DNA of 64,000 nt from contig JBNKJS010000008.1 of assembly GCA_050291365.1 (NCBI GenBank), forward strand, positions 8,342 to 72,341. Reading direction: 5' to 3'. The notes under the pieces are model-generated. The model saw nothing but the letters and a program-made list of their open reading frames with translations, did not search any database and had not been told where the DNA came from. The stretch is from JAAGZL01 sp050291365 (GTDB lineage: Bacteria; Pseudomonadota; Gammaproteobacteria; Chromatiales; Chromatiaceae). Of the stretch, positions 1 to 8,084 are shown one piece after another. The translations under genes and the position numbers were made by a program. Each line of letters begins with the position of its first letter. The first letter of the stretch is position 1.

Positions 1-27
1 AAAGATATAGAAGAGGAGGGTGTAAAA

Positions 28-435
28 GTGAGCCCTCTCGATAGCAATAGCGAGCCGAAAATCCTCGTATTTTCCACGAATTCGATTTCGGACCCTGGGA
101 TTGACCGTGCTGGCAGTGCCCACATGCACTACTCGACAGCCGTCCAAGTTATCCCCTTACCCTGTTCCAGTGGCATCAAGCCTTCATGGATCGTTCATGC
201 ACTAAAAGCCGGTTTTGACGGTGTGTTTATTGCCGCCTGCGGTGGCGATTGTGCCTTTATTCCAGACTGTACCTGTCGCACCAGCGCCCTCGTAACTCGG
301 GCACAAACCATGTTGAAAGAACAGGGGATCAGTCCGAAGCGACTTAAAATGTCTGGACTCTGTTCCGTATGTGCGGACAACTTTGTTGCCCATATGAATA
401 ACTTCCAACAGGAGTTACAGTCTCTTGAAGCCTGA
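28..435 (+). CDS. MvhD/FlpD-like iron-sulfur electron-transfer protein
   Basis: This 135-residue protein resembles the small MvhD/FlpD subunit that carries electrons between a hydrogenase or dehydrogenase and HdrA in heterodisulfide-reductase complexes. Cysteines that could bind a [2Fe-2S] cluster are visible: C46 in PLPCSSGIKP, C71 and C75 in CGGDC, C81, C83, and C112/C115 in LCSVC. The GTG start at 28 has a good ribosome-binding site (GAGGAGGG at 13-20), but the frame is open to the window edge, so a longer N-terminus cannot be excluded. It overlaps the TTG start of the next gene by 11 bases, which makes it the first visible gene of the hdr operon. The function in this bacterium is inferred from the family and the neighbours. 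Confidence 0.8.
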   Translation: MSPLDSNSEPKILVFSTNSISDPGIDRAGSAHMHYSTAVQVIPLPCSSGIKPSWIVHALKAGFDGVFIAACGGDCAFIPDCTCRTSALVTRAQTMLKEQGISPKRLKMSGLCSVCADNFVAHMNNFQQELQSLEA

Positions 436-3157
436 TACAGATAAACGTCAACTGGATTACGACGTGATGGTTGTAGGCGCCGGAGTCGCCGGCATGGAAA
501 CTGCGTCGTCCCTGGGCGATATGGGTTACCGTGTATTGTTGGTAGACAAGAACGCAAGTGTAGGCGGAAGGGCCATCCTTCTTAGTAAGGTGTTCCCGAC
601 CCTGGATTGTGCCAGTTGTATTGTCACGCCGAAAATGGCCTCGGTTTCCCATCATCCCAATGTGCACCTTATGACCTACAGTGAGGTTGACGGTATTGTG
701 CGCAACGATGATGGTTCGTTTGCGGTGGATATGCACAGAAAGGCAAGCTACGTTGATTTTGATGCCTGCACCGGCTGTGGAAAGTGCGAAGAGGTCTGCA
801 CCGTCGCCGTACCGGATCAATACAACTACGACCTGGTAACGCGCCGGGTTGCGCATATCCCCTTTCCCCAGGCGGTTCCGAAGAAGGCCGTGATCGACCG
901 GCGCGGAGAAGCGCCCTGTACCTTCACCTGTCCGGGCAACGTCAAGGCTAGCGGCTACATCTCTCTGGTGAGGGCTGGCCGATACGAAGAGGCCTTTAAC
1001 CTACATCTGGAAAACGCACCTCTGGTGGGTAGTCTGGCGCGGGCCTGTTATGCGCCCTGCGAATCCGACTGCACACGTGATGAGAAAGAGGGCACGGTGC
1101 ATATCCGCGGCATCAAGCGCTTTATGGTGGACCGCTACTATGCCGAGCACCCGGAACCGGAATATGGTCCGGTTGAAAACCAGTTGCAAACACGGGTCGC
1201 CGTTGTGGGTTCCGGCCCTGCGGGATTAAGTGCGGCCTTCTACCTTGCGCGCCAAGGTCACCAGGTAACTATTTTTGAAGCGGAAGAGGAAGCGGGCGGC
1301 ATGCTGCGAACCGCCATCCCTCCATATCGTCTGCCCAAAGATGTTGTGGATCGTGACATCAAGAACGTTACGGCCCTGGGTGTTGAAATCAAAACCGGAC
1401 ATAGAATCACCTCTCTGTCAGATCTCAAACAGCAGGGATTCAATTCCATCCTGATTACCACCGGAGCATCGGAAGAGTACAGTCTGGATGTGGACGGCAA
1501 GGATCTGGATGGGGTCATGGGCTGCATGCGGTTCCTGCACGAAGTCAATGTGGGGGAGATGCCCGATGTAAAAGGCAAGACCGTCATGGTTATCGGTGGC
1601 GGCAACTCGGCTATGGATCCGGCCCGGGCCGCTATTCGCATGGGGGCTGCTAGGGTCATCATCAACTATCGGCGCGGGCGCGAAGAGATGCCGGCCCATG
1701 GTTGGGAAATAGATGGGGCCGAAGAGGAGGGCGTTGAACTCATGCTCATGAGTACGCCTACAAAATTTATTGGCCAGGACGGTAAACTTGTAGCGGCCGA
1801 ATGCATCAGCATGGAGTTGGGTGAGCCGGACGAGAGTGGCCGCCGTCGCCCGGTTCCAATTGAGGGTTCGGAAAAAGAGATTCCGGTTGATATGGCAATC
1901 CTGGCTATCGGTCTGCAGCCTTCCACCTCTCATTTCCCGGATGCAATGAAGAGTGACAAAGATCTCCTGATTGCGGATCCACAGACCTGTCAGACATCTG
2001 ACCCAGACATATTTGCATCTGGTGACTGCGTCACTGCCCCTACAATGATTATCAATGCCATTGCACAGGGACGGCGGGCGGCCTTCTTTATGGATCGTCA
2101 CCTGAAGGAGGAATCCCTGGAGGTACCTTTTGATGGCGACCTGGCAAAGACAGATAAGAACGAGGTGCTGCAAGAAGCAGAGCAATTCGTAGAACGGCAA
2201 CCAGTTCCACAGCCGTTGCTACCCCTTGAAGAGCGCCGGCAATCATTTGAGTGTTATGAAAAGGTGATGACGGAAGATGAGGTGCGGAGTGAGGCCCTGC
2301 GCTGCATGAACTGTGCGGAGTGTTCCCAGTGCATGGAGTGTGTGGCTGCCTGTGCCCCCAAGTGTATCGACTTCAGCCAGAAGCCGGCTCCCCTGTCACT
2401 CAATGTGGGCACGGTATGTGTTTCAACCGGCTTCAAGATTCTGGACCCGGCGTCCAAGCCACTGCTTGGATACGACAGATTCCCCGATGTGGTCACCGGG
2501 CCGGAGATGGACCGGCTGCTGGCGCCGACGCGCCCCTACAACTCAGTGCTCAGGCCCTCGGACGGCAAGGAGCCGGAGAACATAGCTATTCTCCTCTGTA
2601 TCGGTTCACGCGACCAGACGGTGTGCAATCCCCTCTGCTGCCGTATCGGCTGCATGTACTCCATAAAGCAGGCGCAACTCGCCATGGGCGCCCTGCCACT
2701 GGCGGATATCACCATCTACACCATTGACGTTCGCGCCTTTGGTAAGGGTTATAACGAGTTCTACGAGCAGGCCAAGTCCATGGGGATCGAATTCGTCAAG
2801 GGCAAGGTGGCGCGCATTGAGCAGCTCTCCAACGGCAACCTGTCACTGCACTACGAAGACATGCTGGGCGAAGGTGGCCAGAAGACCCGCGAACACGACC
2901 TGGTGGTTCTGACTGTGGGATTCCAGCCAAATACCGATGTATTTTCTCTCTACAAAGGTGGGGAGTTGGCAGCGAACGAGTTCGGCTATGTACAGGAGAT
3001 CAATCCTGTCAGTGAACCGAGCCGTACCAATGTTGATGGACTCTTTGTGGCGGGCACCACCGTTGGCGTAATGGATATTCCGGACACCGTACTGCACTCT
3101 GGCGCAGCAGCAGCCCAGGCAGCCGCTTATCTAGAGCGAACAAGGGGTGGCAAATGA
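425..3157 (+). CDS. hdrA: HdrA-like flavoprotein with inserted GltD-type NAD(P)H dehydrogenase module
   Basis: This 910-residue iron-sulfur flavoprotein is an HdrA with an internal insertion. In order it shows an FAD-binding GAGVAG motif near residue 18, a 4Fe-4S motif CTGCGKCEEVC near 115-125, and an inserted block of about 400 residues resembling the small subunit of glutamate synthase. That block has cysteines in CTFTCPG and CYAPCESDC, a second dinucleotide fold GSGPAG near 262, and an NAD(P)H fold GGGNSAMD near 389. Then come a cysteine-rich ferredoxin segment CMNCAECSQC near 625 and the HdrA C-terminal half with IGSRD and CNPLCCRIGC near 725-740. It lacks the CxCGGN N-terminal segment that the second HdrA has. 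The start is TTG, with GGAG at 411-414. The insertion suggests that NAD(P)H is the electron donor or acceptor, but this is not proven. Confidence 0.85.
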   Translation: MKPDTDKRQLDYDVMVVGAGVAGMETASSLGDMGYRVLLVDKNASVGGRAILLSKVFPTLDCASCIVTPKMASVSHHPNVHLMTYSEVDGIVRNDDGSFAVDMHRKASYVDFDACTGCGKCEEVCTVAVPDQYNYDLVTRRVAHIPFPQAVPKKAVIDRRGEAPCTFTCPGNVKASGYISLVRAGRYEEAFNLHLENAPLVGSLARACYAPCESDCTRDEKEGTVHIRGIKRFMVDRYYAEHPEPEYGPVENQLQTRVAVVGSGPAGLSAAFYLARQGHQVTIFEAEEEAGGMLRTAIPPYRLPKDVVDRDIKNVTALGVEIKTGHRITSLSDLKQQGFNSILITTGASEEYSLDVDGKDLDGVMGCMRFLHEVNVGEMPDVKGKTVMVIGGGNSAMDPARAAIRMGAARVIINYRRGREEMPAHGWEIDGAEEEGVELMLMSTPTKFIGQDGKLVAAECISMELGEPDESGRRRPVPIEGSEKEIPVDMAILAIGLQPSTSHFPDAMKSDKDLLIADPQTCQTSDPDIFASGDCVTAPTMIINAIAQGRRAAFFMDRHLKEESLEVPFDGDLAKTDKNEVLQEAEQFVERQPVPQPLLPLEERRQSFECYEKVMTEDEVRSEALRCMNCAECSQCMECVAACAPKCIDFSQKPAPLSLNVGTVCVSTGFKILDPASKPLLGYDRFPDVVTGPEMDRLLAPTRPYNSVLRPSDGKEPENIAILLCIGSRDQTVCNPLCCRIGCMYSIKQAQLAMGALPLADITIYTIDVRAFGKGYNEFYEQAKSMGIEFVKGKVARIEQLSNGNLSLHYEDMLGEGGQKTREHDLVVLTVGFQPNTDVFSLYKGGELAANEFGYVQEINPVSEPSRTNVDGLFVAGTTVGVMDIPDTVLHSGAAAAQAAAYLERTRGGK

Positions 3158-4905
3158 CAGATAAGCGACGAATCGGCGTCTACGTATGCCACTGTGGCGG
3201 CAACATCGCCGACCATGTGGACGTAAAGGAAGTAGCGAAAACGCTCCAGGGCGAATCGGAAGTTGAGGTCACTGAGACCCATCTGTTTGCCTGCTCGGAT
3301 GCCTCGCAACAGGAGATGATCGACGAGATCAAAGAGCACAATCTGGACGGTCTAGTCATCGCCTCCTGTTCCCCCAAGCTTCACCTGTTTACCTTCCGCG
3401 CCATGGCGGAACGCGCCGGACTCAATCCCTACCAATATGTGCATGTCAATCTGCGCGAACAGTGCTCCTGGGTGCATAAGGGTGATAAACCCGGCGCCAC
3501 GGAGAAGGGTATCAACATTGTGCGCGCCGGGGTGGCCAAGTGTGCTTTGACAGAGCCACTGAACTCCATTCGGGTAGAAACCCAACCACGTGTTCTGGTG
3601 ATAGGGGCTGGTGTGGCAGGTATGCGTGCTGCAATCTCCCTCGCAGGAATGGGACTGACGGTATTTATTATCGAACGCGAGAGCGAGCCGGGTGGCTGGG
3701 CGTTGCAGGCTGGACGGATGGGCCCCGACAACCAGTACGGCCCCGATGTGGTTGCTGATCTGCTGGAGCAGATCCAGAGCAATGAGAACATCATGCTCTA
3801 CACCAATGCCGAATTGACCTCCAAGAGCGGACATGTGGGCGACTTCACCGCCAAGGTTCGTTTGCAGGGTAAAGAGGATGTGTCGCTCAACGTGGGCGGG
3901 ATCATTACCACCACCGGCTTCACCCCCTATGAACCCCAACAGGGCGAATATGGCTATGGTGCACCTGGGGTGGTCACTCTGTTGGAGTTTAGACAGATGC
4001 TTGAGACCAGCGAAAACACCCTGACCCACAACGGAAAGCCGGTGCGGGATGTGGCCTTTATCTACTGTGTGGGCAGTCGCCAGACCCAGAGCGAAACCTG
4101 TCCTGAGCCCAACACCCACTGTTCACGCTTCTGCTGTATGGCCACCGCCTTCAGCGGCAGCCTGCTACATGAGTTTGAAAAGAAATCCGGCCAGACCATC
4201 AATCAATACCATCTATTTCGAGACGTTCGCACCTATGGACATCTTGAAACTGTGTACACAAATGCCCGCGCCGATGGAGCCCTGTTTCTGCGCTGGGATC
4301 CGCAAGAACCACCACAGGTTGATCAGCGCGATGGCCGTCTGGCAATCAATGTCAAAGATACCCTGTTGGGCGATGAAGAGTTGGAGATTGGTGCAGACCT
4401 GGTTGTTCTTGCAACCGGTATGACGCCCCGGGAAAACGATGGCCTCAACGATGTGCTGAAGCTGCCCAAGAGCAAAGACGGGTTCTACAACGAGATACAC
4501 ATCAAGCTGCGACCGGTGGAGACCGCCATCGATGGCGTCTGTATTGCCGGAACCGCCCAAGGCCCGAAGAATCTGTCCGAAAGCGTCGCATCATCCCTGG
4601 CAGCGGTAGCCAGGACCGGCGCAATACTGAAAAAGGGCTTTCTGAATCTAGAGCCGCTTGTGGCGAAAATCGATACAAGCAAGTGCGTCTGGTGCGACGA
4701 GTGTCTCAAGGCCTGCCCTTATGGCGCAATCGAACGAATTCAGTGCGGTGACAAAGAGGTGGCAATGGTGCTCGAGTCTTCTTGCAAGGGAGAAGGGGCC
4801 TGCGTTCCGCTGTGTGAGCATGACGCCATCGATATCGAGGGTTACCGGGAAGACCAGATTCTGGCGATGATAGATGCAAGTCTTAAGGAGTCGGTAGAAA
4901 CATGA
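3154..4905 (+). CDS. hdrA: HdrA-like flavoprotein, second copy
   Basis: This is a second HdrA-type flavoprotein of 583 residues, without the inserted dehydrogenase block of its upstream neighbour. It begins with the typical HdrA N-terminal domain (CHCGGN near residue 12), followed by an FAD-binding GAGVAGMRAA near 151. The HdrA cysteine region, containing CVGSR, CPEPNTHC and FCCM, lies near 305-330. The C-terminus carries two ferredoxin-like motifs, CVWCDECLKACP near 511 and a second cysteine set in SCKGEGACVPLC. The start overlaps the previous stop in an ATGA arrangement and the stop overlaps the next start, so translation is probably coupled. In HdrA families this subunit holds FAD and relays electrons to HdrC and HdrB. 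Partnership of the two HdrA copies is inferred from their adjacency. Confidence 0.85.
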   Translation: MTDKRRIGVYVCHCGGNIADHVDVKEVAKTLQGESEVEVTETHLFACSDASQQEMIDEIKEHNLDGLVIASCSPKLHLFTFRAMAERAGLNPYQYVHVNLREQCSWVHKGDKPGATEKGINIVRAGVAKCALTEPLNSIRVETQPRVLVIGAGVAGMRAAISLAGMGLTVFIIERESEPGGWALQAGRMGPDNQYGPDVVADLLEQIQSNENIMLYTNAELTSKSGHVGDFTAKVRLQGKEDVSLNVGGIITTTGFTPYEPQQGEYGYGAPGVVTLLEFRQMLETSENTLTHNGKPVRDVAFIYCVGSRQTQSETCPEPNTHCSRFCCMATAFSGSLLHEFEKKSGQTINQYHLFRDVRTYGHLETVYTNARADGALFLRWDPQEPPQVDQRDGRLAINVKDTLLGDEELEIGADLVVLATGMTPRENDGLNDVLKLPKSKDGFYNEIHIKLRPVETAIDGVCIAGTAQGPKNLSESVASSLAAVARTGAILKKGFLNLEPLVAKIDTSKCVWCDECLKACPYGAIERIQCGDKEVAMVLESSCKGEGACVPLCEHDAIDIEGYREDQILAMIDASLKESVET

Positions 4906-5156
4906 GCGACACGCAGACAACAAAATTACGGGATATGCTCGATATCGCGCAAGACGAAATGATTATGCGGGATCGCATTGCAGCCATTCTCGAACAAGGC
5001 CCGAAGACAATTCCGGAAATTGCCGAGATCATGGGTTGCTCATCCCGGGAGGTGACGGTCTGGCTTTTTGGTCTGCGTCGCTATGGCATGGTGGAAGAGA
5101 TCGGTCGTGCAGATGTTGATGGATACTTCCAATATGAACTTGCTAAGCAGCATTAG
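4902..5156 (+). CDS. Small winged-helix-like protein of the hdr cluster
   Basis: This 84-residue protein overlaps hdrA by four bases and precedes hdrC. Its middle part reads as a short helix-turn-helix: IPEIAEIMGCSSREVTVWLF, followed by GLRRYGMVEEI and a probable wing with YFQYEL. I see no metal-binding cysteine set (only one cysteine) and no membrane segment. A helix-turn-helix protein inside an electron-transfer operon may act as a regulator, or it may be a structural subunit using the fold for protein contacts. The sequence does not decide between these. Confidence 0.65.
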   Translation: MSDTQTTKLRDMLDIAQDEMIMRDRIAAILEQGPKTIPEIAEIMGCSSREVTVWLFGLRRYGMVEEIGRADVDGYFQYELAKQH

Positions 5157-5191
5157 CCCTGACTCCGCATGAAGTGGCGAGGAGAAGTGAT

Positions 5192-5497
5192 ATGACCAGA
5201 GTTTCATCGGAATTTGCCATCCGGCTGAAGGAGGCTGAAGGGTTCAACGCTGGTGCCTGTTTCCACTGTGGCACATGTTCCGCTCTTTGTCCCCTGGGGT
5301 ACGAAATACTTCCCCGCAAACTGTTCCGCGAGGCCATGCTCGGACTTGAAGACAAGGTGATTGCCAATATTCCGCAGATCTTCTCCTGTCTGTTGTGCCG
5401 CATGTGTGAAGTGAACTGTCCCCAGGAGGTTCGTATCGCGGATAACGTGCGCACCCTCCGTTGCCTGATTAACCGGCAAGAGTTTGGCCTGAAGTAG
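5192..5497 (+). CDS. hdrC: HdrC-like 4Fe-4S subunit
   Basis: This protein of about 101 residues carries two 4Fe-4S motifs, CFHCGTCSALCP near residue 24 and CLLCRMCEVNCP near residue 66. That is the pattern of HdrC, which passes electrons from HdrA to the HdrB catalytic subunit. The ATG at 5192 is preferred over the upstream in-frame GTG at 5174 because GGAGAAG at 5181-5187 lies at the right distance. No membrane segment is seen, so a cytoplasmic complex is likely. It lies 12 bases upstream of hdrB and 35 bases after the winged-helix gene. Confidence 0.8.
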   Translation: MTRVSSEFAIRLKEAEGFNAGACFHCGTCSALCPLGYEILPRKLFREAMLGLEDKVIANIPQIFSCLLCRMCEVNCPQEVRIADNVRTLRCLINRQEFGLK

Positions 5498-5509
5498 GAA
5501 GATAATTTT

Positions 5510-6487
5510 ATGCCTCTACCGATTGCACCAATTTTAGGAATTTTCGCCGATAACGTGCGCAAGCGTGGCAGTGTTCTGCCGCTGTCGAAACGAACGGCCA
5601 CGGGCTGGGCCCAAGGGCTTGATCTGCCACGTGGCGGCGAGACGGTTTTCTACACCGGACACATCTATCAAATGATACCGGCCATCGACGCCATGTCTTC
5701 TCAGCTGGCTATGCTCGAAAACTCATTTTTGACCAGGTTCTTCGGCATTGGCCGCCTGATGAACAAGTTTATTAGTCTGTCATTCTTTATGGGCCTCACC
5801 GCTTCGCGCAAAAAAATGCAGCACTCCAACCAGGTGTTGCGTGATATCGTCTGGCTGCTCCAGGACGCCGGGGTTGAGTTTGGCTATCTGTATGAAGATG
5901 AGATCTATGCCGGTGCGCTCCTTTATGATGACGGACTGGATGAATCCTTCGGCGAACATGCCCGCCGCGTGGCGGAGCATTTGAAAAAGCTGGGAGTTAA
6001 GCGTCTGATCACCGTGGATCCTCACACCACCAAGATGTTTCGTACGGCCTACCAACATTTCGTTGATGAGTTCGATATTGAGGTCCAGAGCTATCTGGAG
6101 GTATTGGCAGAGGCGCAACCGGAGGCTATGGAGCCGATAAACGAGGAGGTTGTGGTTCACGACTCCTGCGTCTATGCGCGCTACGAAAATGTTTGTGAGC
6201 AACCCCGCGAACTGCTGCAGGCCGCAGGACTGTCGGTGCGGGAACCAGAGCTGTCCGGTAAATCAACTCACTGCTGCGGTGGACCCTTAGAGTCACTTTT
6301 CCCCGCCGAGGCCCATCGAATTGGCGGCAATCGCGTGGATCAACTGGAAGCCGAGGGAAAAAACGTGGTTTCCATGTGTCCGTTCTGCTGGGTGAACCTC
6401 AGTAAAAACGCAGGAGACAGGCTGGTTATCAACGACATCGCCAGCACCCTGGCCTCCCGCCGTCGGCAGGCAGCAACAAGCAGCTAG
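5510..6487 (+). CDS. hdrB: HdrB-like protein with one CCG domain
   Basis: This 325-residue protein has one complete CCG cysteine signature in its C-terminal half: DSC near residue 218, HCCGGP near 253 and CPFC near 290. In HdrB/HdrD proteins such signatures bind the unusual 4Fe-4S centre that reduces disulfides. HdrB normally has two CCG domains. Here the N-terminal half keeps a similar length, but I see no matching CCG or CxxC, so it has at most one such cluster. The N-terminal region (5520-5900) has a distinctive sequence with a weakly hydrophobic stretch near FFGIGRL/LSFFMGL. It is the last gene of the hdr operon. The physiological substrate is unknown; a disulfide or sulfur-carrier role is inferred. 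Confidence 0.7.
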   Translation: MPLPIAPILGIFADNVRKRGSVLPLSKRTATGWAQGLDLPRGGETVFYTGHIYQMIPAIDAMSSQLAMLENSFLTRFFGIGRLMNKFISLSFFMGLTASRKKMQHSNQVLRDIVWLLQDAGVEFGYLYEDEIYAGALLYDDGLDESFGEHARRVAEHLKKLGVKRLITVDPHTTKMFRTAYQHFVDEFDIEVQSYLEVLAEAQPEAMEPINEEVVVHDSCVYARYENVCEQPRELLQAAGLSVREPELSGKSTHCCGGPLESLFPAEAHRIGGNRVDQLEAEGKNVVSMCPFCWVNLSKNAGDRLVINDIASTLASRRRQAATSS

Positions 6488-6513
6488 CCGAGGCCAGTTG
6501 CAGGAGTAATCAG

Positions 6514-6720
6514 CTAACCACATTTAAAAGGGGGAGGCTGAAGCCCAACCAATAGCATACCCAGCTGGCCAATCAGATCCCGGCCCAGCTCCGCCCATAC
6601 TGCTAGCAGTGCGCAGCGGCCCCTGGGTAATGGCCCCTGATCGGGGCCGATCTCCACCAGATGTTCATCCAGCTTGGGGGTAGTGATATTACCCGCCCCG
6701 GCGACATGGATAAATTTGGG
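6514..6720 (-). pseudogene. Possible C-terminal remnant of an unrecognised gene
   Basis: On the minus strand, 68 codons are open between a TAA at 6721-6723 and a TAG at 6514-6516, reading KLDEHLVEIG, RCALLAVWAELGRDL and GQLGMLLVGLQ. The composition looks protein-like, but there is no upstream start codon; the only ATG lies near the end. I do not recognise the family. It is the only content I can see in the 350-base gap between hdrB and the sigma-factor gene. Confidence 0.3.
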
Positions 6721-6774
6721 TTATTCTGGGAGAATCAGATCACTACCCGATAGGCTTAGAACATATGGTTCCAG
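6710..6774 (+). repeat. 65-bp element upstream of the sigma gene, paired with 11468-11532
   Basis: This stretch aligns without gaps to 11468-11532, upstream of hsdM. Both copies contain the palindrome ATTCTGGGAGAAT at the same offset and end in ATGG(T/C)TCCAG. It may be a shared promoter or operator, or a decayed dispersed repeat. Confidence 0.5.
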
Positions 6775-6838
6775 ACAACACGCCTGCACAAACCGAAACC
6801 CAAAACAGTATGGGTCTGACCCTTTTGTACCTTCTGCC

Positions 6839-7420
6839 ATGACAACAGATACCGGTTCCCCTGAGCAGTGGTTGGATCAGCATGGCGATGCCCTCTATCG
6901 TTATGCCTTGCTGCAGTTTCGTGATCAACACAAGGCGGAGGAGGCGGTGCAGGAGACCCTGGTGGCGGCCCTGCAATCCCGCGATCGTTTCAAGGGTGGG
7001 TCGTCGGTGCGGACCTGGTTGATAGGTATTCTGAAATATAAGGTGCTGGATCAGTTTCGCCTGGAGTCCCGCGAGGCACCGCTGGATGAAGAGGCATTAG
7101 AGAGCGCCGAGGGGGCTGATCTGGTGGAACAGAGCTTCCAGGAAGATGGCCACTGGAGCTCGGATCTGGGCGACTGGGAGCAGCCGGAAGCGGCCCTGGC
7201 CAGCGGTCAGTTCTGGGATATTTTGCAGCGCTGCATTGATGCCCTGCCCCAGCGCCAGGCCCGCCTTTTCATGCTGCGCGAACTATTTGAAGAAAAAACT
7301 GAAAAAATTTGTAAGGAATTGTCAGTAACTCCGACCAATCTATGGACGATGCTATATCGCACTCGAATGGAGCTGCGAAAGTGTCTCGATAGGAACTGGG
7401 TTGGAGAGGCCTGGGGATAG
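6839..7420 (+). CDS. ECF-type RNA polymerase sigma factor
   Basis: This sigma-70 family protein of 193 residues is of the ECF class. Region 2 is visible as ALYRYALLQFRDQHKAEEAV and FKGGSSVRTWLIGILKYKVLD. An acidic linker follows, then region 4 as ALPQRQARLFMLRELF and ICKELSVTPTNLWTMLYRTR. The ATG at 6839 begins the recognisable domain; the frame is open further upstream, but without family similarity. Its stop is directly followed by the anti-sigma gene start. The position ahead of the hvf-type metallophore genes suggests that it controls them, in line with sigma-controlled bufferin operons in other Proteobacteria. The linker between regions 2 and 4 is long and acidic. Confidence 0.85.
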   Translation: MTTDTGSPEQWLDQHGDALYRYALLQFRDQHKAEEAVQETLVAALQSRDRFKGGSSVRTWLIGILKYKVLDQFRLESREAPLDEEALESAEGADLVEQSFQEDGHWSSDLGDWEQPEAALASGQFWDILQRCIDALPQRQARLFMLRELFEEKTEKICKELSVTPTNLWTMLYRTRMELRKCLDRNWVGEAWG

Positions 7421-7684
7421 ATGAAGATGTTAACTTGCAAAGACGCCAGTCGCTTGATTTCCGAGGGCCAGGAACGCCCAATGAAGCTAATGGAACGCTG
7501 GGGTCTAAGATTACATCTTTGGATGTGCGATAACTGCCGGCGGTTTGAACGGCATATTCGGTTTCTACGCAAGGCCCTGCAGATGTTGGGTGAGCAGCTG
7601 GAAACCGGGTCGCAGGGTCCGGATCTTCCCCCCGATGCCAAAGATCGTATCCGTAAGGTATTGCAGGATAAGGATCGCTCTTAG
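7421..7684 (+). CDS. Zinc-finger anti-sigma factor-like protein
   Basis: This 87-residue protein starts directly after the sigma-factor stop codon. It contains an H-x3-C-x2-C motif (HLWMCDNC near residues 33-40), typical of ZAS-type anti-sigma domains, within MKLMERWGLRLHLWMC. No transmembrane segment follows, so it appears to be a soluble anti-sigma factor. Adjacency implies that it binds the ECF sigma protein; the signal that releases it (metal or thiol stress) is an inference from the metallophore genes downstream. It is short compared with membrane-anchored anti-sigma proteins. Confidence 0.7.
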   Translation: MKMLTCKDASRLISEGQERPMKLMERWGLRLHLWMCDNCRRFERHIRFLRKALQMLGEQLETGSQGPDLPPDAKDRIRKVLQDKDRS

Positions 7685-7761
7685 TACAAACTCCATCCCG
7701 GTTCTTCGAGAGCATTGTCTGAATTAGTAACTTTTTTAGACAACTTTTTAGGAGAATCGAC

Positions 7762-8064
7762 ATGAATCCATCAAAGACTACACTTACCCTGGCCATGACC
7801 CTTGCATTGAGCGCTGCTGGTAACGCAACTGCTGACCTGTCCAATCCATTTGGCATGCAGCAGCTGGATAGCGGCTATGTACAGCTTGCCGAGGCCAAGG
7901 CCAAAGATGGCAAATGTGGCGAGGGCAAGTGCGGTGACAAAGAGTCTGCAACTGAGACCAAGGCCAAAGACGGTGAGGGTAAGTGCGGCGATAACAAGAC
8001 CCAGGGTGACGATAAGGTCAAAGAGGCAAACTGCGGTGAAGACAAGAGCAGCAGCAAAACCTGA
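7762..8064 (+). CDS. hvfA: HvfA/bufferin-type RiPP precursor with EGKCG motifs
   Basis: This 100-residue precursor has an N-terminal signal peptide (hydrophobic stretch LTLAMTLALSAAGNATA) and a lysine-, glutamate- and glycine-rich C-terminal core. The core has four cysteines in DGKCGEGKCGDK, DGEGKCGD and EANCGED. The segment NPFGMQQLDSGYVQLAEA after the signal is characteristic of this family. In known members, DUF692 (MNIO) enzymes convert the cysteines of EGKCG motifs to oxazolone/thioamide groups that bind copper, and the peptide is exported. The partner genes follow immediately. A strong ribosome-binding site (AGGAGAATCGAC) precedes the ATG. A 77-base gap after the anti-sigma gene could hold a separate promoter, which I could not pinpoint. 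The bound metal is inferred, not shown. Confidence 0.85.
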   Translation: MNPSKTTLTLAMTLALSAAGNATADLSNPFGMQQLDSGYVQLAEAKAKDGKCGEGKCGDKESATETKAKDGEGKCGDNKTQGDDKVKEANCGEDKSSSKT

Positions 8065-8084
8065 TCTTAGTTGGAGAACCGCTC

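Noticed and set aside
1..6487. sHdr/lipoate sulfur-oxidation or Qmo cluster
   Set aside because: The lipoate-binding protein, lipoate synthesis genes and a membrane QmoC are all absent in the visible part, so the cluster is called only Hdr/MvhD-type.
6765..6842. 25-codon frame MVPDNTPAQTETQNS... overlapping the sigma start
   Set aside because: Too short, with no ribosome-binding site or conserved feature; may be part of the 65-bp repeat context.
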